Below, in pieces: positions 34,769 through 43,420 of a stretch of 64,000 nt of DNA (positions are counted from its first letter, which is position 1; each line of letters begins with the position of its first letter). The DNA comes from Collimonas fungivorans (lineage in GTDB: Bacteria > Pseudomonadota > Gammaproteobacteria > Burkholderiales > Burkholderiaceae_D), in contig NZ_CP013232.1 in NCBI RefSeq assembly GCF_001584145.1, positions 3,658,001-3,722,000 of the forward strand, written 5' to 3'. The position numbers and the translations under genes were made by a program. The notes below the pieces were generated by a model that ran no database searches, was not told the origin of the DNA, and was given only the letters and a program-made list of their open reading frames with translations.

Positions 34769-35503
34769 CTAGTTGCCGCTTTTCTTGCGGCACAACAGCA
34801 GGAACATCAGGATGTCGAAGGTATAGCGGCGCAACAGCCGTCGCGGTTCCAGGCACAGGCGGTATAGCCATTCCAGCCGCAGCCTTTGCACCAGCTGCGG
34901 TGCGCGCGGCTTGTAACCTCCCCAGAAATCGAACAGGGCGCCGACGCCGACCACGACTTTGGCGTTGAGCGCCTGGCGGTTAACCAGGATCCACTCTTCC
35001 TGCATCGGATTGCCCAGCGCCACCAGCACCACTTCCGCCTCCGAGCGATTGATCAAGGCCACCAGGCCGGCGCGCTGCTCTTGCAAGCCGCGATAGCCGT
35101 CGCAGCTGCCGACCACGATCTGCTTCAACGGGCCGCCCACATGCGCCACCGCCTTGTCCAGGATTTCCGGCCGGCCGCCCAGCATGAACACACGCTTGGG
35201 CGCACCCGTTCCGCACAGCAGCTGCGGGACGAAATCGGTGCCGTTCAGGTTTTCCTTGAACGCTCCGCGGCCGAACAGGAAAGCCGCGATATCCATGCCG
35301 ACGCCGTCATTGACGATCGTCACCGAGGCATTCCGCATTTTTTCCAGCAGATGGTTGCAGCGGACGATGAAATTCGTATTGGCGAAAAACAGCGTTATTT
35401 TTTTGTTGACCCACATCGCATGCTGCAAGTACCTGGCCAGCACGGAGGCGGTAGTCTTGACCACCGGGAAACCGGCGATCGGGATTGTCTTCTTTGTGTT
35501 CAT
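34769..35503 (-). CDS. WecG/TagA/CpsF (GT26) glycosyltransferase
   Basis: The 244-residue protein has FFANTNFIVRCNHLL and NDGVGMDIAAFLFG, then VALGNPMQEEWILVNRQ and the C-terminal GALFDFWGGYKPRAPQL and LEWLYRLCLEPRRLLRRY. These are signature features of GT26, which includes WecG (ManNAcA transferase) and xanthan GumM (a glucosyltransferase). AGGAGAG lies seven bases before the ATG. It probably adds the second sugar to the lipid-linked primer. The donor sugar is not certain. Confidence 0.9.
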   Translation of the reverse strand: MNTKKTIPIAGFPVVKTTASVLARYLQHAMWVNKKITLFFANTNFIVRCNHLLEKMRNASVTIVNDGVGMDIAAFLFGRGAFKENLNGTDFVPQLLCGTGAPKRVFMLGGRPEILDKAVAHVGGPLKQIVVGSCDGYRGLQEQRAGLVALINRSEAEVVLVALGNPMQEEWILVNRQALNAKVVVGVGALFDFWGGYKPRAPQLVQRLRLEWLYRLCLEPRRLLRRYTFDILMFLLLCRKKSGN

Positions 35504-35578
35504 GAAAAAACTCTCCTAAACGGCGTCTCCCGAAAAACAAGACACCTGAACCCATCACGCTGCCGTCGCACTTTCCAT

Positions 35579-37063
35579 CTATCGTGCGCGGCCCAGCCGC
35601 ATGGCCGACAGCAATAATCCATGCCACGAAGCGTTGACCGACCTGATATGCCAGCCGATGACAACCACCATGAATGGATACAACAAGCAGGCGATAAGGA
35701 CACCGCCCGCGACCAAGGTCACATTGCTGATTCCCGGCGGCACCAGCAACAGGTATGCCGCCAGTCCAAGGACCAGGAAGGTGCTTCCCACCAGCGGCGG
35801 CGCCAGCGCGTACCACACCTGGCGCGCGTTGAGGCCGAGCTCGCGGTTGAGCCGGATTTGAGACAGGGGAAAAACCAGCAGGTAGGCGCCGCAGAACGAC
35901 AAGCTCATGCCGAACAGGCCGAAGCGGTAGCAGCTTACGGCCAGCACGGTCGCCAGCGTCAATTGGGTGATGCCGAACAGTACCGGCAGGCGGTTCTTTC
36001 CTATGGCGAAAAACAGGTAGTCGTTCAGGTGCACGATGGATGACAGCAGGTACAGCAGCGCCAATACGCTGACCACGGGCGCGGCAGGCAGCCATTTGGC
36101 GCCGAACACCGCCGCCACCAGCGGCTCAGCCAGCACGGCCTGGAAACACAACAAGGGAGCGACGCAGAACAGCGTGATGCCGAAGATCTTCAGGTACCCG
36201 CGCCCCAATGCCGCCATATCCGCGCCGGCGTCGGAAAATACCGGCAGCGCCACTTTCTGCATGGAGCTGGCGATCACGAGGTACACCGCCGAAGTCACGC
36301 GTTTCCCCAGGTTATACAAGCCGGTGGCGTATGGCCCGAGGAAGATGCTTACCAGCAGCGAATCGCCATTGGTATTGGCAAACTGCAGGATGCCGGTCAG
36401 TCCGACCTGGCGGATGTCGTTCCAGTATTTCACGTTCAATGCGCGGTCAAACACGATGCGTGGCAGCCAGCGGCTTTGCGCCACCACCAGCACCAGCGCC
36501 AGCCCGGATGCGGCAACCTGCTGCACCACCAGCGACATGGCGCCCCGGCCGCTGGCGGCAAGCGTTATGCCGACCACGCCGCCGGTCAGCACCGAGCCGA
36601 TCGAACGGATCGCCAGCTGGCGGAACATCATGTTGCGCACCAGCCTGGCCTCGTAGGCGCGCATCAAGCCAAAGAACAGCACCGAAAGGCTCATGCCCTG
36701 CAATACCGCTTTCAGCTCCGGCGCCCGGTACAGGGAGGAAACCAGGCCTGCAGAAAAAAACATCAGGGCGGCGAGCAACAGGCCCGCCAGGGTGCAGCAT
36801 GTAAATACCCAGGAGTAGAACCTGTCGTCGGGCAGGCCGGCACCGCTGGCACGAATCACCGGCATCGCAATCGCGTCAAACACCACCAGCCGGGTGAACA
36901 GGATAAACAAATGGGCGACGGTCAGCAAACCGAATGCGTCCGGCGCCAGGAAGCGCGCCAGCACTGCAAAAATCACGAATGAAATGACTTGCTGGGCGAG
37001 ATTGTCCACGATCGACCAGATCGATCCGGACGCCAGGCCGCCGCCTGCGCTTTTCTGCTTCAT
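35579..37063 (-). CDS. Polysaccharide flippase (Wzx, MOP superfamily)
   Basis: The 494-residue protein starts at the ATG at 37063 behind AGGA; a longer frame from 37207 has no hydrophobic start. It has about 12-14 hydrophobic segments and the pattern GSIWSIVDNLAQQVISFVIFAVLARFLAPDAFG near the N-terminus, which is typical of Wzx/RfbX/GumJ proteins. It should flip undecaprenyl-linked repeat units to the periplasmic face. Confidence 0.88.
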   Translation of the reverse strand: MKQKSAGGGLASGSIWSIVDNLAQQVISFVIFAVLARFLAPDAFGLLTVAHLFILFTRLVVFDAIAMPVIRASGAGLPDDRFYSWVFTCCTLAGLLLAALMFFSAGLVSSLYRAPELKAVLQGMSLSVLFFGLMRAYEARLVRNMMFRQLAIRSIGSVLTGGVVGITLAASGRGAMSLVVQQVAASGLALVLVVAQSRWLPRIVFDRALNVKYWNDIRQVGLTGILQFANTNGDSLLVSIFLGPYATGLYNLGKRVTSAVYLVIASSMQKVALPVFSDAGADMAALGRGYLKIFGITLFCVAPLLCFQAVLAEPLVAAVFGAKWLPAAPVVSVLALLYLLSSIVHLNDYLFFAIGKNRLPVLFGITQLTLATVLAVSCYRFGLFGMSLSFCGAYLLVFPLSQIRLNRELGLNARQVWYALAPPLVGSTFLVLGLAAYLLLVPPGISNVTLVAGGVLIACLLYPFMVVVIGWHIRSVNASWHGLLLSAMRLGRAR

Positions 37064-37107
37064 CACATTCCTAATCTCAGATCGGGCATGGTGCTCTCCA
37101 TTGCTTG

Positions 37108-37944
37108 CTAGCCGCGCCAGCCGCGCACGCGCGCCAGCACGCTCAGGTACTTGAAACGCGCCTTGAGGAAATCGCCGCTGGCCAGCGCCAGCAAGATGCC
37201 GCCGCAAGTCCTCAGGCAGGTAGTCGGGAAATACCAGAACGGATACTCGTTGATCCGCATCACGCGGCCGATTCCGGTTTCATACTTTTTCTGGCGGCGG
37301 CAGGCGCTGGCGTCGAAATCCGTGGTCTTCACCGGATGATGCAAGGTCATGTCGACCAGGAATTTCAACTTGAATCCATGGCGCAGGCTGCGCAACAGAT
37401 AGTCGGTGCCTTCCGCGGCGCCCCACACCGTGCCGGCGCCGACCCCCAGCGATTCGTCGAAACCGCCGACCGTGTTGACCACGCGCCGGCGCAGGAAAAT
37501 GCTGAATTCGATCGCACCGCGCCAAACGTTATAGCGATTCAACAGCATGCTGCTCTCCAGCCAGCGCCCCTCGACATTGCCGTCGCCGTCGGTGAAACGG
37601 CCGGTAATTCCATCCAGTTCCGGATGGCTGGCCAGCACCGTGACCACCTGTTCCAGCAAACCGTCCGGATACCAGCAATCGTCGTCGGGGAAAGCGATTA
37701 CGTCGCCGTCGGCCAGGGCCAGGCCGGCATTGCGCGCGCGCGAGGCGCCAAGCGCGGCCGAACGCACATGCCGCAGCGGAAATTTCCGGCGATAGCGGTC
37801 CAGCAGCGACACCAGCCTGTCGTCGCCGTTCTGGTCGACCACGATCAGCTCAAAATTGCGGTAGTCTTGCGCGTCCAGCGATTCCAGGAAGCGGATAACT
37901 TCGTCAACCCGCCCTACCGTAGCCAGCACCAGCGAAAATTTCAT
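37108..37944 (-). CDS. Glycosyltransferase family 2
   Basis: The 278-residue protein starts at the ATG at 37944, seven bases behind AAGGA; the ATG at 37950 is too close to it. It shows the GT-A start FSLVLATVGRVDEVIRFLESL, the nucleotide-binding FELIVVDQNGDD, and a metal-binding DDD in IAFPDDDCWYPDG. Inverting family-2 enzymes use many donors. It adds a side-chain or backbone sugar in the exopolysaccharide unit. Confidence 0.88.
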   Translation of the reverse strand: MKFSLVLATVGRVDEVIRFLESLDAQDYRNFELIVVDQNGDDRLVSLLDRYRRKFPLRHVRSAALGASRARNAGLALADGDVIAFPDDDCWYPDGLLEQVVTVLASHPELDGITGRFTDGDGNVEGRWLESSMLLNRYNVWRGAIEFSIFLRRRVVNTVGGFDESLGVGAGTVWGAAEGTDYLLRSLRHGFKLKFLVDMTLHHPVKTTDFDASACRRQKKYETGIGRVMRINEYPFWYFPTTCLRTCGGILLALASGDFLKARFKYLSVLARVRGWRG

Positions 37945-37977
37945 TTGCATTCCTTTTCAATCGAGTCCCGATTACTA

Positions 37978-38985
37978 CTACATGCCCTTTTTCAGGATGG
38001 TCATTTGCGGCCGTTCGCCGTTGTCATCGGGCTGCAAGCTGAACGGATAAGTCCCCAGCCACTGCCCGGCTGCCCAATAAGTCCAGCCGCCCCAAGCCGG
38101 ATTGCCCTTGATGGAGTCCATCATTGCCGTCAAGGCGGCCAGGCACTGCGGGTTGGCCGGCACGCCGAATTCACCAAGAAACAGGCGGCGCCTGGTCGAA
38201 GTGGCCCACAGGGCGACGTTGGACATGATTGCGCTCAAACGGGCCGGCTCCACGCAATCGTTGCCGGTGCCGGAAAAATTGGCGTCGGCGTACTGATGCA
38301 CTTCGATCATGTAGTTGTCGGCAGGATCATGGAAGAAACGAAAAGCGTCGGCATTCGAAACCGCGCCGTCTTTTGCGTACCAGGAATGGGCGCCGCTCCA
38401 GCCGCCGCCGGGAACCAGGATCAGGTGCCGCGAGCCCTTCCTGCGCAAGGCATTCAATGTCTCTTGCGCGGTTGCCGCCCACTCCGCAGTCGGCAGCTTG
38501 GCCGGTTCGTTCATCAAGCCGAAGGCGACGTTCGCCGGATCCTTGAAATTGGCCAGCAGACGCTGCCAGAGGTCAGTCAGAGCCGCGCGCGGCACCCCGG
38601 ACGAACCGATCGGCTGGCCGCGGTATTGGCCATAATTGTGCACATCGAGGATCATGCACATGCCGATCGAACTGGCGGCCGCAACGCTATCCTTGATACG
38701 CTGCAGTTCGGCCTGGTCCAGTTCGCCGAACAGCTTCGGCTGCACTCTTTCCCATAGAAACGGCAGGCGGAAGGTGTTCATGCCCATGGATTGGAACAGG
38801 CGCATTTCATCCAGGTCCGGATACACATAGTCGGTAAATACCTTGCCGGGCAGTTTTTCCGCAGCGAATTCGGCGCCGCTCAGGTTGACGCCGGCCATCG
38901 GCTTGCCGTCCAGGCAAGCGGCGAACGACGCCTGGCCAAACAAGGCGCATGCCAGGGTCAATGCGGAGAGCAGAAATTTGATCAT
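37978..38985 (-). CDS. Secreted glycoside hydrolase family 5 endoglycanase
   Basis: The 335-residue protein has a signal peptide (LLSALTLACALFGQASFA) and a GH5 barrel. The catalytic pair is seen as acid/base Glu160 in GLMNEP and nucleophile Glu272 in LFLGEFG. His230 and Tyr232 (EVHQYAD) are typical active-site residues. It begins with an ATG that overlaps the acyltransferase stop (TGATG) and has an AGGAGGTGAT ribosome site fully complementary to 16S rRNA. Family members cut beta-1,4-glucans or mannans. Position in the locus suggests it trims or releases the polymer made here. Confidence 0.9.
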   Translation of the reverse strand: MIKFLLSALTLACALFGQASFAACLDGKPMAGVNLSGAEFAAEKLPGKVFTDYVYPDLDEMRLFQSMGMNTFRLPFLWERVQPKLFGELDQAELQRIKDSVAAASSIGMCMILDVHNYGQYRGQPIGSSGVPRAALTDLWQRLLANFKDPANVAFGLMNEPAKLPTAEWAATAQETLNALRRKGSRHLILVPGGGWSGAHSWYAKDGAVSNADAFRFFHDPADNYMIEVHQYADANFSGTGNDCVEPARLSAIMSNVALWATSTRRRLFLGEFGVPANPQCLAALTAMMDSIKGNPAWGGWTYWAAGQWLGTYPFSLQPDDNGERPQMTILKKGM

Positions 38986-40073
38986 CAGGTATCACCTCCT
39001 AAGGGCATAGACCGGGAGCCAGCCGTCATCGGAAACGCGGCAAGGAATTTCCGCTTGAACACGCCGCCAGCGGATTTGATCAGGCGGGCTCCGGGTTTCT
39101 CGACCAGTTGGTAGTTGAGCCATGAAAACAGGAGGACAAGAACGGCAACAGGCAGCAGGATGAACATCGGGAATGGCTCGGGATGGATTTTCCGTAACAG
39201 ATAAATAATCGGCATATGCAGCAGATAGATGGAGAAACTCCATTCACCGCATAAAACCATGCCCTTGTTTGCGAAAAAAACATTGCCGACGGCAGATGGA
39301 AAGGACAGGCCAAATACCAGGAAGGCGCCGAAAACAGCGGTGAGGATGCTGCTGTAGAACTCCTGGTTGCCGGCGAATGGCAGCACCAGCCAGCCAGCGG
39401 CAATCGATACCAGCGCGGCGACCGAAACCGTGTGCAGGACGGCGAACCATTTCCGGTTCTGGTCCTGGCTGTCGACATGTGAGCGTATGACGCCGGCGAT
39501 CATGCCGAACAGGAAATAATGCAATTTCGAGCCGATGAAGGTGCCCGGGAAAATATCGCGGTAGGACAGCAGAATCAGGCTGGCGAGCGCCAGAAACAAC
39601 AGCCCGGCGACATCGGAACGACCCAGGAAGCGGCCGCCGGCAGCCCAGGCCAGCAGGAACAGGAAGTAGAATTCGACTTCAGGCGTGATGCTCCAGAATA
39701 CCGACACATTGCCCGAGAAAAAAACATGGCGCAGGATATTTTTCCCCGATATCCCATAGACAAAATTCGGATCGAGATTGACGTAGATGAAATAGGACAA
39801 CAGGAGAATCACGAGATAGGCAGGTGCGATCCTGGAAAAACGGGAAAACGCATAGTCGGCCACGTTGATTGTCGTAAACCGCTTCCCGAGATACAGATAA
39901 GCCATCAGAAAGCCGCTCAAGGAAAAGAAGATCGCCACGCCGACTTCACCGAAAAGATGGTTTTTCCAAGGCAGGGCAAACCAGTCCAGCGCGTGGCCGT
40001 ACACCACCAGCAGCGCCGCCAGCCCGCGCAAGCCCGTGATTGCATCAATTTTTTCTCTATCCATGGAAACCAC
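38985..40073 (-). CDS. Acyltransferase 3 family membrane protein
   Basis: The 362-residue protein has about ten hydrophobic segments. It starts with GLRGLAALLVVYGHALDW (catalytic-type His) and has AIFFSLSGFLMAYLYLGKRF. The start used is the GTG at 40073, which has AAGG at suitable spacing; the ATG at 40064 is possible. It is the second acyltransferase of the locus and is similar in type to GumF/GumG and ExoZ. It is translationally coupled to the downstream GH5 gene. Confidence 0.87.
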   Translation of the reverse strand: MVSMDREKIDAITGLRGLAALLVVYGHALDWFALPWKNHLFGEVGVAIFFSLSGFLMAYLYLGKRFTTINVADYAFSRFSRIAPAYLVILLLSYFIYVNLDPNFVYGISGKNILRHVFFSGNVSVFWSITPEVEFYFLFLLAWAAGGRFLGRSDVAGLLFLALASLILLSYRDIFPGTFIGSKLHYFLFGMIAGVIRSHVDSQDQNRKWFAVLHTVSVAALVSIAAGWLVLPFAGNQEFYSSILTAVFGAFLVFGLSFPSAVGNVFFANKGMVLCGEWSFSIYLLHMPIIYLLRKIHPEPFPMFILLPVAVLVLLFSWLNYQLVEKPGARLIKSAGGVFKRKFLAAFPMTAGSRSMPLGGDT

Positions 40074-40094
40074 CAGATGCCTTGGGCCGCCGCC

Positions 40095-41216
40095 TCAACG
40101 CACCAGCTCCTTGTATACGTCGATATATTTTTCCGCGATGCGCCGCCAGTCGTAACGCTCCACGAATTGCTGCATCTGGATTCGCCGTTGCGCGTAATCC
40201 GCTTCCATCTCCTGATGCAGCAACAGCAGGCTTGCCACGTTTTGTTCCGGCGTCGGCGCAGACAGCAGCAGCCCTGCCCCCGATTGTTCAAGCAGGTTGC
40301 GGAATGGCGGGATATCGCTCAATACCGGCGTCAGGCCGGCGCTCATCGCTTCAATCGGCGCGATGCCGAATCCCTCATGCCTTGACAGGCAAATGAAGTA
40401 ACTGGACTGAGCGATCAGCGCCGCCAGTTCATGGTCGGCGGGATTCGCTACGATCTGTACCGCATCCGCAAGGTCGTTCTGCCTGGCCCAGGCGCGCAGC
40501 TCTTCCGCGCTGTGGTCATATTCACGGCCGGCAATGATCAGCTTCCAGCCCAGCTGGCGCTGCGCAAGCTGCCGGAACAAGGCGAGTGTTTCGAGCAAGC
40601 CTTTGTTGATCGACCAGCGGCCGAAATAGATCAAGGCCCGGGTCAGCTCCGGCGCCGACTGGTCGCTGTATTTCTCCACATTGACGCCGTTTTCAATCAC
40701 GGCCAGTTTTGGCTGCTTGACGATGCCGGCAAACATGTCGCCATCGTTGTCGCTGGTGGCGATGATCTTGTCGTACGCCATGGACGAAGCGCGCGTGATT
40801 GTGTTGAAGTAGATTTTCTTGAGCCCGGAAGCGAAGCTGGTATGGAAAAACCCGCCATGGGTCGACGCCACCAGCGGCCGCCGGTGCAGGACACGAGTAA
40901 GCGCCATGTAATCGAAAAAGAAATCGATGCCATGCACATGGATCACGTCGGCATCCGCCACATGCTCCAGCACGCTGGGGCACAGCGGATATCTGCTGCT
41001 GCCATGGAACGGCAGGCGCACCACGGCGACGCCGTTGACCAGGGCCTCGGAACTGAGAAATTCGGCGGAATTCCTGAACAGGCGGTTGAGCGTGACCACC
41101 TTCGGCAGCTGGCCGTGGTGCTCGCGCTGCTGCCGGGCGATATTCTGCACCACGTCTTCCATGCCGCCGATGGAGGGAGAATACTGGCGCACAATGTGCG
41201 TGACTTTAATAGGCAT
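40095..41216 (-). CDS. Glycosyltransferase family 4
   Basis: The 373-residue protein starts at the ATG at 41216 behind GGAGC. GT-B features are seen: HIVRQYSPSIGGMEDVVQNIARQQ near the N-terminus and RHEGFGIAPIEAMSAGLTPVLSDIPPFR, the donor-binding EGFGxxxxE motif, near the C-terminus. Retaining GT4 enzymes often transfer mannose from GDP-mannose (GumH, AceC), which would fit the manBC genes. It overlaps the preceding gene by 11 bp. Confidence 0.9.
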   Translation of the reverse strand: MPIKVTHIVRQYSPSIGGMEDVVQNIARQQREHHGQLPKVVTLNRLFRNSAEFLSSEALVNGVAVVRLPFHGSSRYPLCPSVLEHVADADVIHVHGIDFFFDYMALTRVLHRRPLVASTHGGFFHTSFASGLKKIYFNTITRASSMAYDKIIATSDNDGDMFAGIVKQPKLAVIENGVNVEKYSDQSAPELTRALIYFGRWSINKGLLETLALFRQLAQRQLGWKLIIAGREYDHSAEELRAWARQNDLADAVQIVANPADHELAALIAQSSYFICLSRHEGFGIAPIEAMSAGLTPVLSDIPPFRNLLEQSGAGLLLSAPTPEQNVASLLLLHQEMEADYAQRRIQMQQFVERYDWRRIAEKYIDVYKELVR

Positions 41217-42501
41217 GTTCTTGCTCCTTTGTTTTTTTCTGCGAGCGTGCCGTTGCGCCGGCAGGCGCCGCATCCGCCGCTTTCCCCACGGTGCATCCGA
41301 CCAGGAACCAGAGGATGCCGGCGGTTTTCAGGGCGAACAGCGAGGTGCCGCTGACGCACAAGATCAGGGAGATGTACAGCGTGGTATAGACGCGGAAGCG
41401 GTTGCCCCGCTCGTCCTCCATCCTCAGCATCCAGAACGGCAGCCACAACAGGAAACACAACGGCAGGCCGAGCCGCGTCAGCAGAGAGGGGTAACCCATG
41501 TCGCCGAAATTGGTGTTGTAGCCGTCCAGGCCCAGCAACATGCCGATATCCAGGTCCAGCAGCGTACGGCCGCTGACGTACAGCCGGCCCAGGAAGCTGT
41601 CGCTGTACCTGCCATCAAAGAAGGCTCCGATCAGCAGCAACATCAGAGCGCTCAGCAACGGCAGCACGATCAGCCAGGCGTTGCTGCTCTTGGCCAGCGG
41701 CGAACAGCGCAGCACAATCAGCACGGCGACCGTGATCATGCCGTAGCGCGAGTCGCTCATGATGATCATGAGGGCGGCGGCCAGCAGGAAAAAAAGCATG
41801 TCCTTGATCTCTTCACGCCGTTTCGACAAGCCCCAGGCAGCGATGATTACCGCAAAATTCCCAAGCGAAACCGGCTCCAGGAAAACCGAGGATATGCGAT
41901 GGCTGCCCAGCAGGGACGGCAGGATGGTGCGGCCGATTCCCTCCGGCCTTATGCCGTTCAAGCCCAGCACGCTGTCTTTGGCCCAGTTGGAGCCGGCGGC
42001 AAGGCCGCCCTGGTTGACGTAATAGGAAAAAATATTGAAGACGCGCGAATAAAAATCAAGGAAAAACCATTCGGCAAAACCGAAAGCCAGCACCAGCAGC
42101 ACCGCCAGCTTGAGCAGGCGGTCGGCATACCGTATATCGCCGATCTGCCGGCCGATGCCGTAGAACAGGATAGGAATCATCACGTCCCGGAATCCTTTCG
42201 GGTCCAGCTGGTTGCGCATGATCGCCAGCAGGAACAGGTAGGCGGCGGCCAGGGCGGCGATGGCGACCAGTTCCAGCCTGATGTGCTTGCTCAGCACCAC
42301 CATGCACAGCAGGTAGATGACAAATTCCGAAAACACCACGCCGGCGGTGGCGATCGCATGGACGTTGGTATGGATGGCACACAGGGCCGCCTGGTACAGC
42401 AGCGCGGCCATGAGTATCCAGAACGTCAGCCGTTCGGTCGGCACCGACAGGCCGGCCGAGCGCGGGAAAATGAAATCCCTGATGTTGGCGAAATTCTGCA
42501 T
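41206..42501 (-). CDS. O-antigen ligase/polymerase-like membrane protein (probable Wzy)
   Basis: The 431-residue protein has about ten to twelve hydrophobic segments and a large periplasmic-type loop around GSNWAKDSVLGLNGIRPEGIGRTILPSLLGSHRISSVFLEP, where Wzy and WaaL proteins carry catalytic residues. The start used is the ATG at 42501 behind AAGGGG. A TTG at 42522 overlaps the preceding stop. Given the flippase and Wza/Wzz genes, it is the best candidate for the polymerase. Sequence conservation in this family is low, so this is inferred partly by context. Confidence 0.75.
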   Translation of the reverse strand: MQNFANIRDFIFPRSAGLSVPTERLTFWILMAALLYQAALCAIHTNVHAIATAGVVFSEFVIYLLCMVVLSKHIRLELVAIAALAAAYLFLLAIMRNQLDPKGFRDVMIPILFYGIGRQIGDIRYADRLLKLAVLLVLAFGFAEWFFLDFYSRVFNIFSYYVNQGGLAAGSNWAKDSVLGLNGIRPEGIGRTILPSLLGSHRISSVFLEPVSLGNFAVIIAAWGLSKRREEIKDMLFFLLAAALMIIMSDSRYGMITVAVLIVLRCSPLAKSSNAWLIVLPLLSALMLLLIGAFFDGRYSDSFLGRLYVSGRTLLDLDIGMLLGLDGYNTNFGDMGYPSLLTRLGLPLCFLLWLPFWMLRMEDERGNRFRVYTTLYISLILCVSGTSLFALKTAGILWFLVGCTVGKAADAAPAGATARSQKKTKEQEHAY

Positions 42502-42518
42502 GTGCTTGATCCCCTTTC

Positions 42519-43391
42519 TCAAAAACTCACCAGCACCGAACCCACCACTTCCGTGCCGCTGCGGCGCAGCTGGTCGCTGAAGGCTGTGAGATCGGCAACC
42601 CGGGTATGGTCTTTGCGCACCACCAGCAGCACCCCGCCGGCGCGGGCGGCGATCGTCAGGACGTCAGCCGCGCTGGAACACGCAGGGGTGTCATACAGGA
42701 TGACGTCGAAACGGCTGCGCAAAGTCTGGTTCAGGGCATTGAAGCTGGAGCGGTTGATCAGTTCCTGCGGATTGGGCACCGACGATCCGGCCGGCAGCAG
42801 CGACAGGTCGGCGAACGACTCGGCGACGGCGAGCGGTTCCAGGCCGGCGCGCCCGGCCAGCACATCGGCCAGCCCGTGTCCCGCCGCCAGGTTGAATATC
42901 CGCTGCTGGCGCGGCTTGCGCAGATTGGCGTCCACCAGCAAGGTCTGCAGGCCCAGCTGCGAGAACACGATGGCCAGGTTGGCGGCCATCAGGCTGGTGC
43001 CGTCGCCGGCGTTGACGCTGGCGATGGCCAGCGTCTTGCGGCTGGCGGTAAACCAGCGCAGCATCAATTGGCTGCGTACCGAACGCAGCATTTCCACTTC
43101 AGCGCTGAAAGGCTGGTAGGCGGCGACCAGGGCGGCCGGATAATTTCCCGCGCTTTCCTGATAGGGATAGTCAAACTGGCGCGACAGCACTTGCTGGATA
43201 TCCAGTTCGCTGACCAGCCCCAGCCGCTGCGCCGCTTCACCGAAACGCAGCCCCTGTTCCTGCTGCAGCCGCCGCACGCGTTCTGCCTGGTCGGGCGTGA
43301 GTTTGCCTTGCTCTACCAGCATGCGGCCCATGTTGGCGTCCTTGCGGGGCGCCATTGCGCTGTCAAAAAGAGGACTGACCGGTTTATTCAT
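42519..43391 (-). CDS. epsG: EpsG-type BY-kinase-like ATPase with N-terminal MshEN-type domain
   Basis: The 290-residue protein has two parts. Residues about 18-78 resemble the N-terminal domain of GspE/MshE ATPases (MGRMLVEQGKLTPDQAERVRRLQQEQ, FGEAAQRLGLVSELDIQQVLSRQF). Residues 95-290 are a BY-kinase/ParA-like ATPase of the EpsG family. The P-loop reads ASVNAGDGTSLMAANLA, so the usual GK(S/T) lysine is Thr132. The Walker A-prime is LLVDANLR, so DxD is DAN. No C-terminal tyrosine cluster was seen. It probably partners EpsF in chain length control. Catalysis may be weak or absent. Confidence 0.85.
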   Translation of the reverse strand: MNKPVSPLFDSAMAPRKDANMGRMLVEQGKLTPDQAERVRRLQQEQGLRFGEAAQRLGLVSELDIQQVLSRQFDYPYQESAGNYPAALVAAYQPFSAEVEMLRSVRSQLMLRWFTASRKTLAIASVNAGDGTSLMAANLAIVFSQLGLQTLLVDANLRKPRQQRIFNLAAGHGLADVLAGRAGLEPLAVAESFADLSLLPAGSSVPNPQELINRSSFNALNQTLRSRFDVILYDTPACSSAADVLTIAARAGGVLLVVRKDHTRVADLTAFSDQLRRSGTEVVGSVLVSF

Positions 43392-43420
43392 TTTGTTTCA
43401 CCTTTCCGGTTGGCGCGCGA

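Noticed and set aside
37105..38757. 550-codon open frame on the plus strand
   Set aside because: It is antisense to the GT2 and GH5 genes, which have clear motifs and starts. The translation shows no known family.
40927..43119. 730-codon open frame on the plus strand
   Set aside because: It is antisense to the GT4, polymerase-like and epsG genes. Its translation is low-complexity (Gln/His/Arg-rich) with no domain, as expected for the opposite strand of GC-rich genes.
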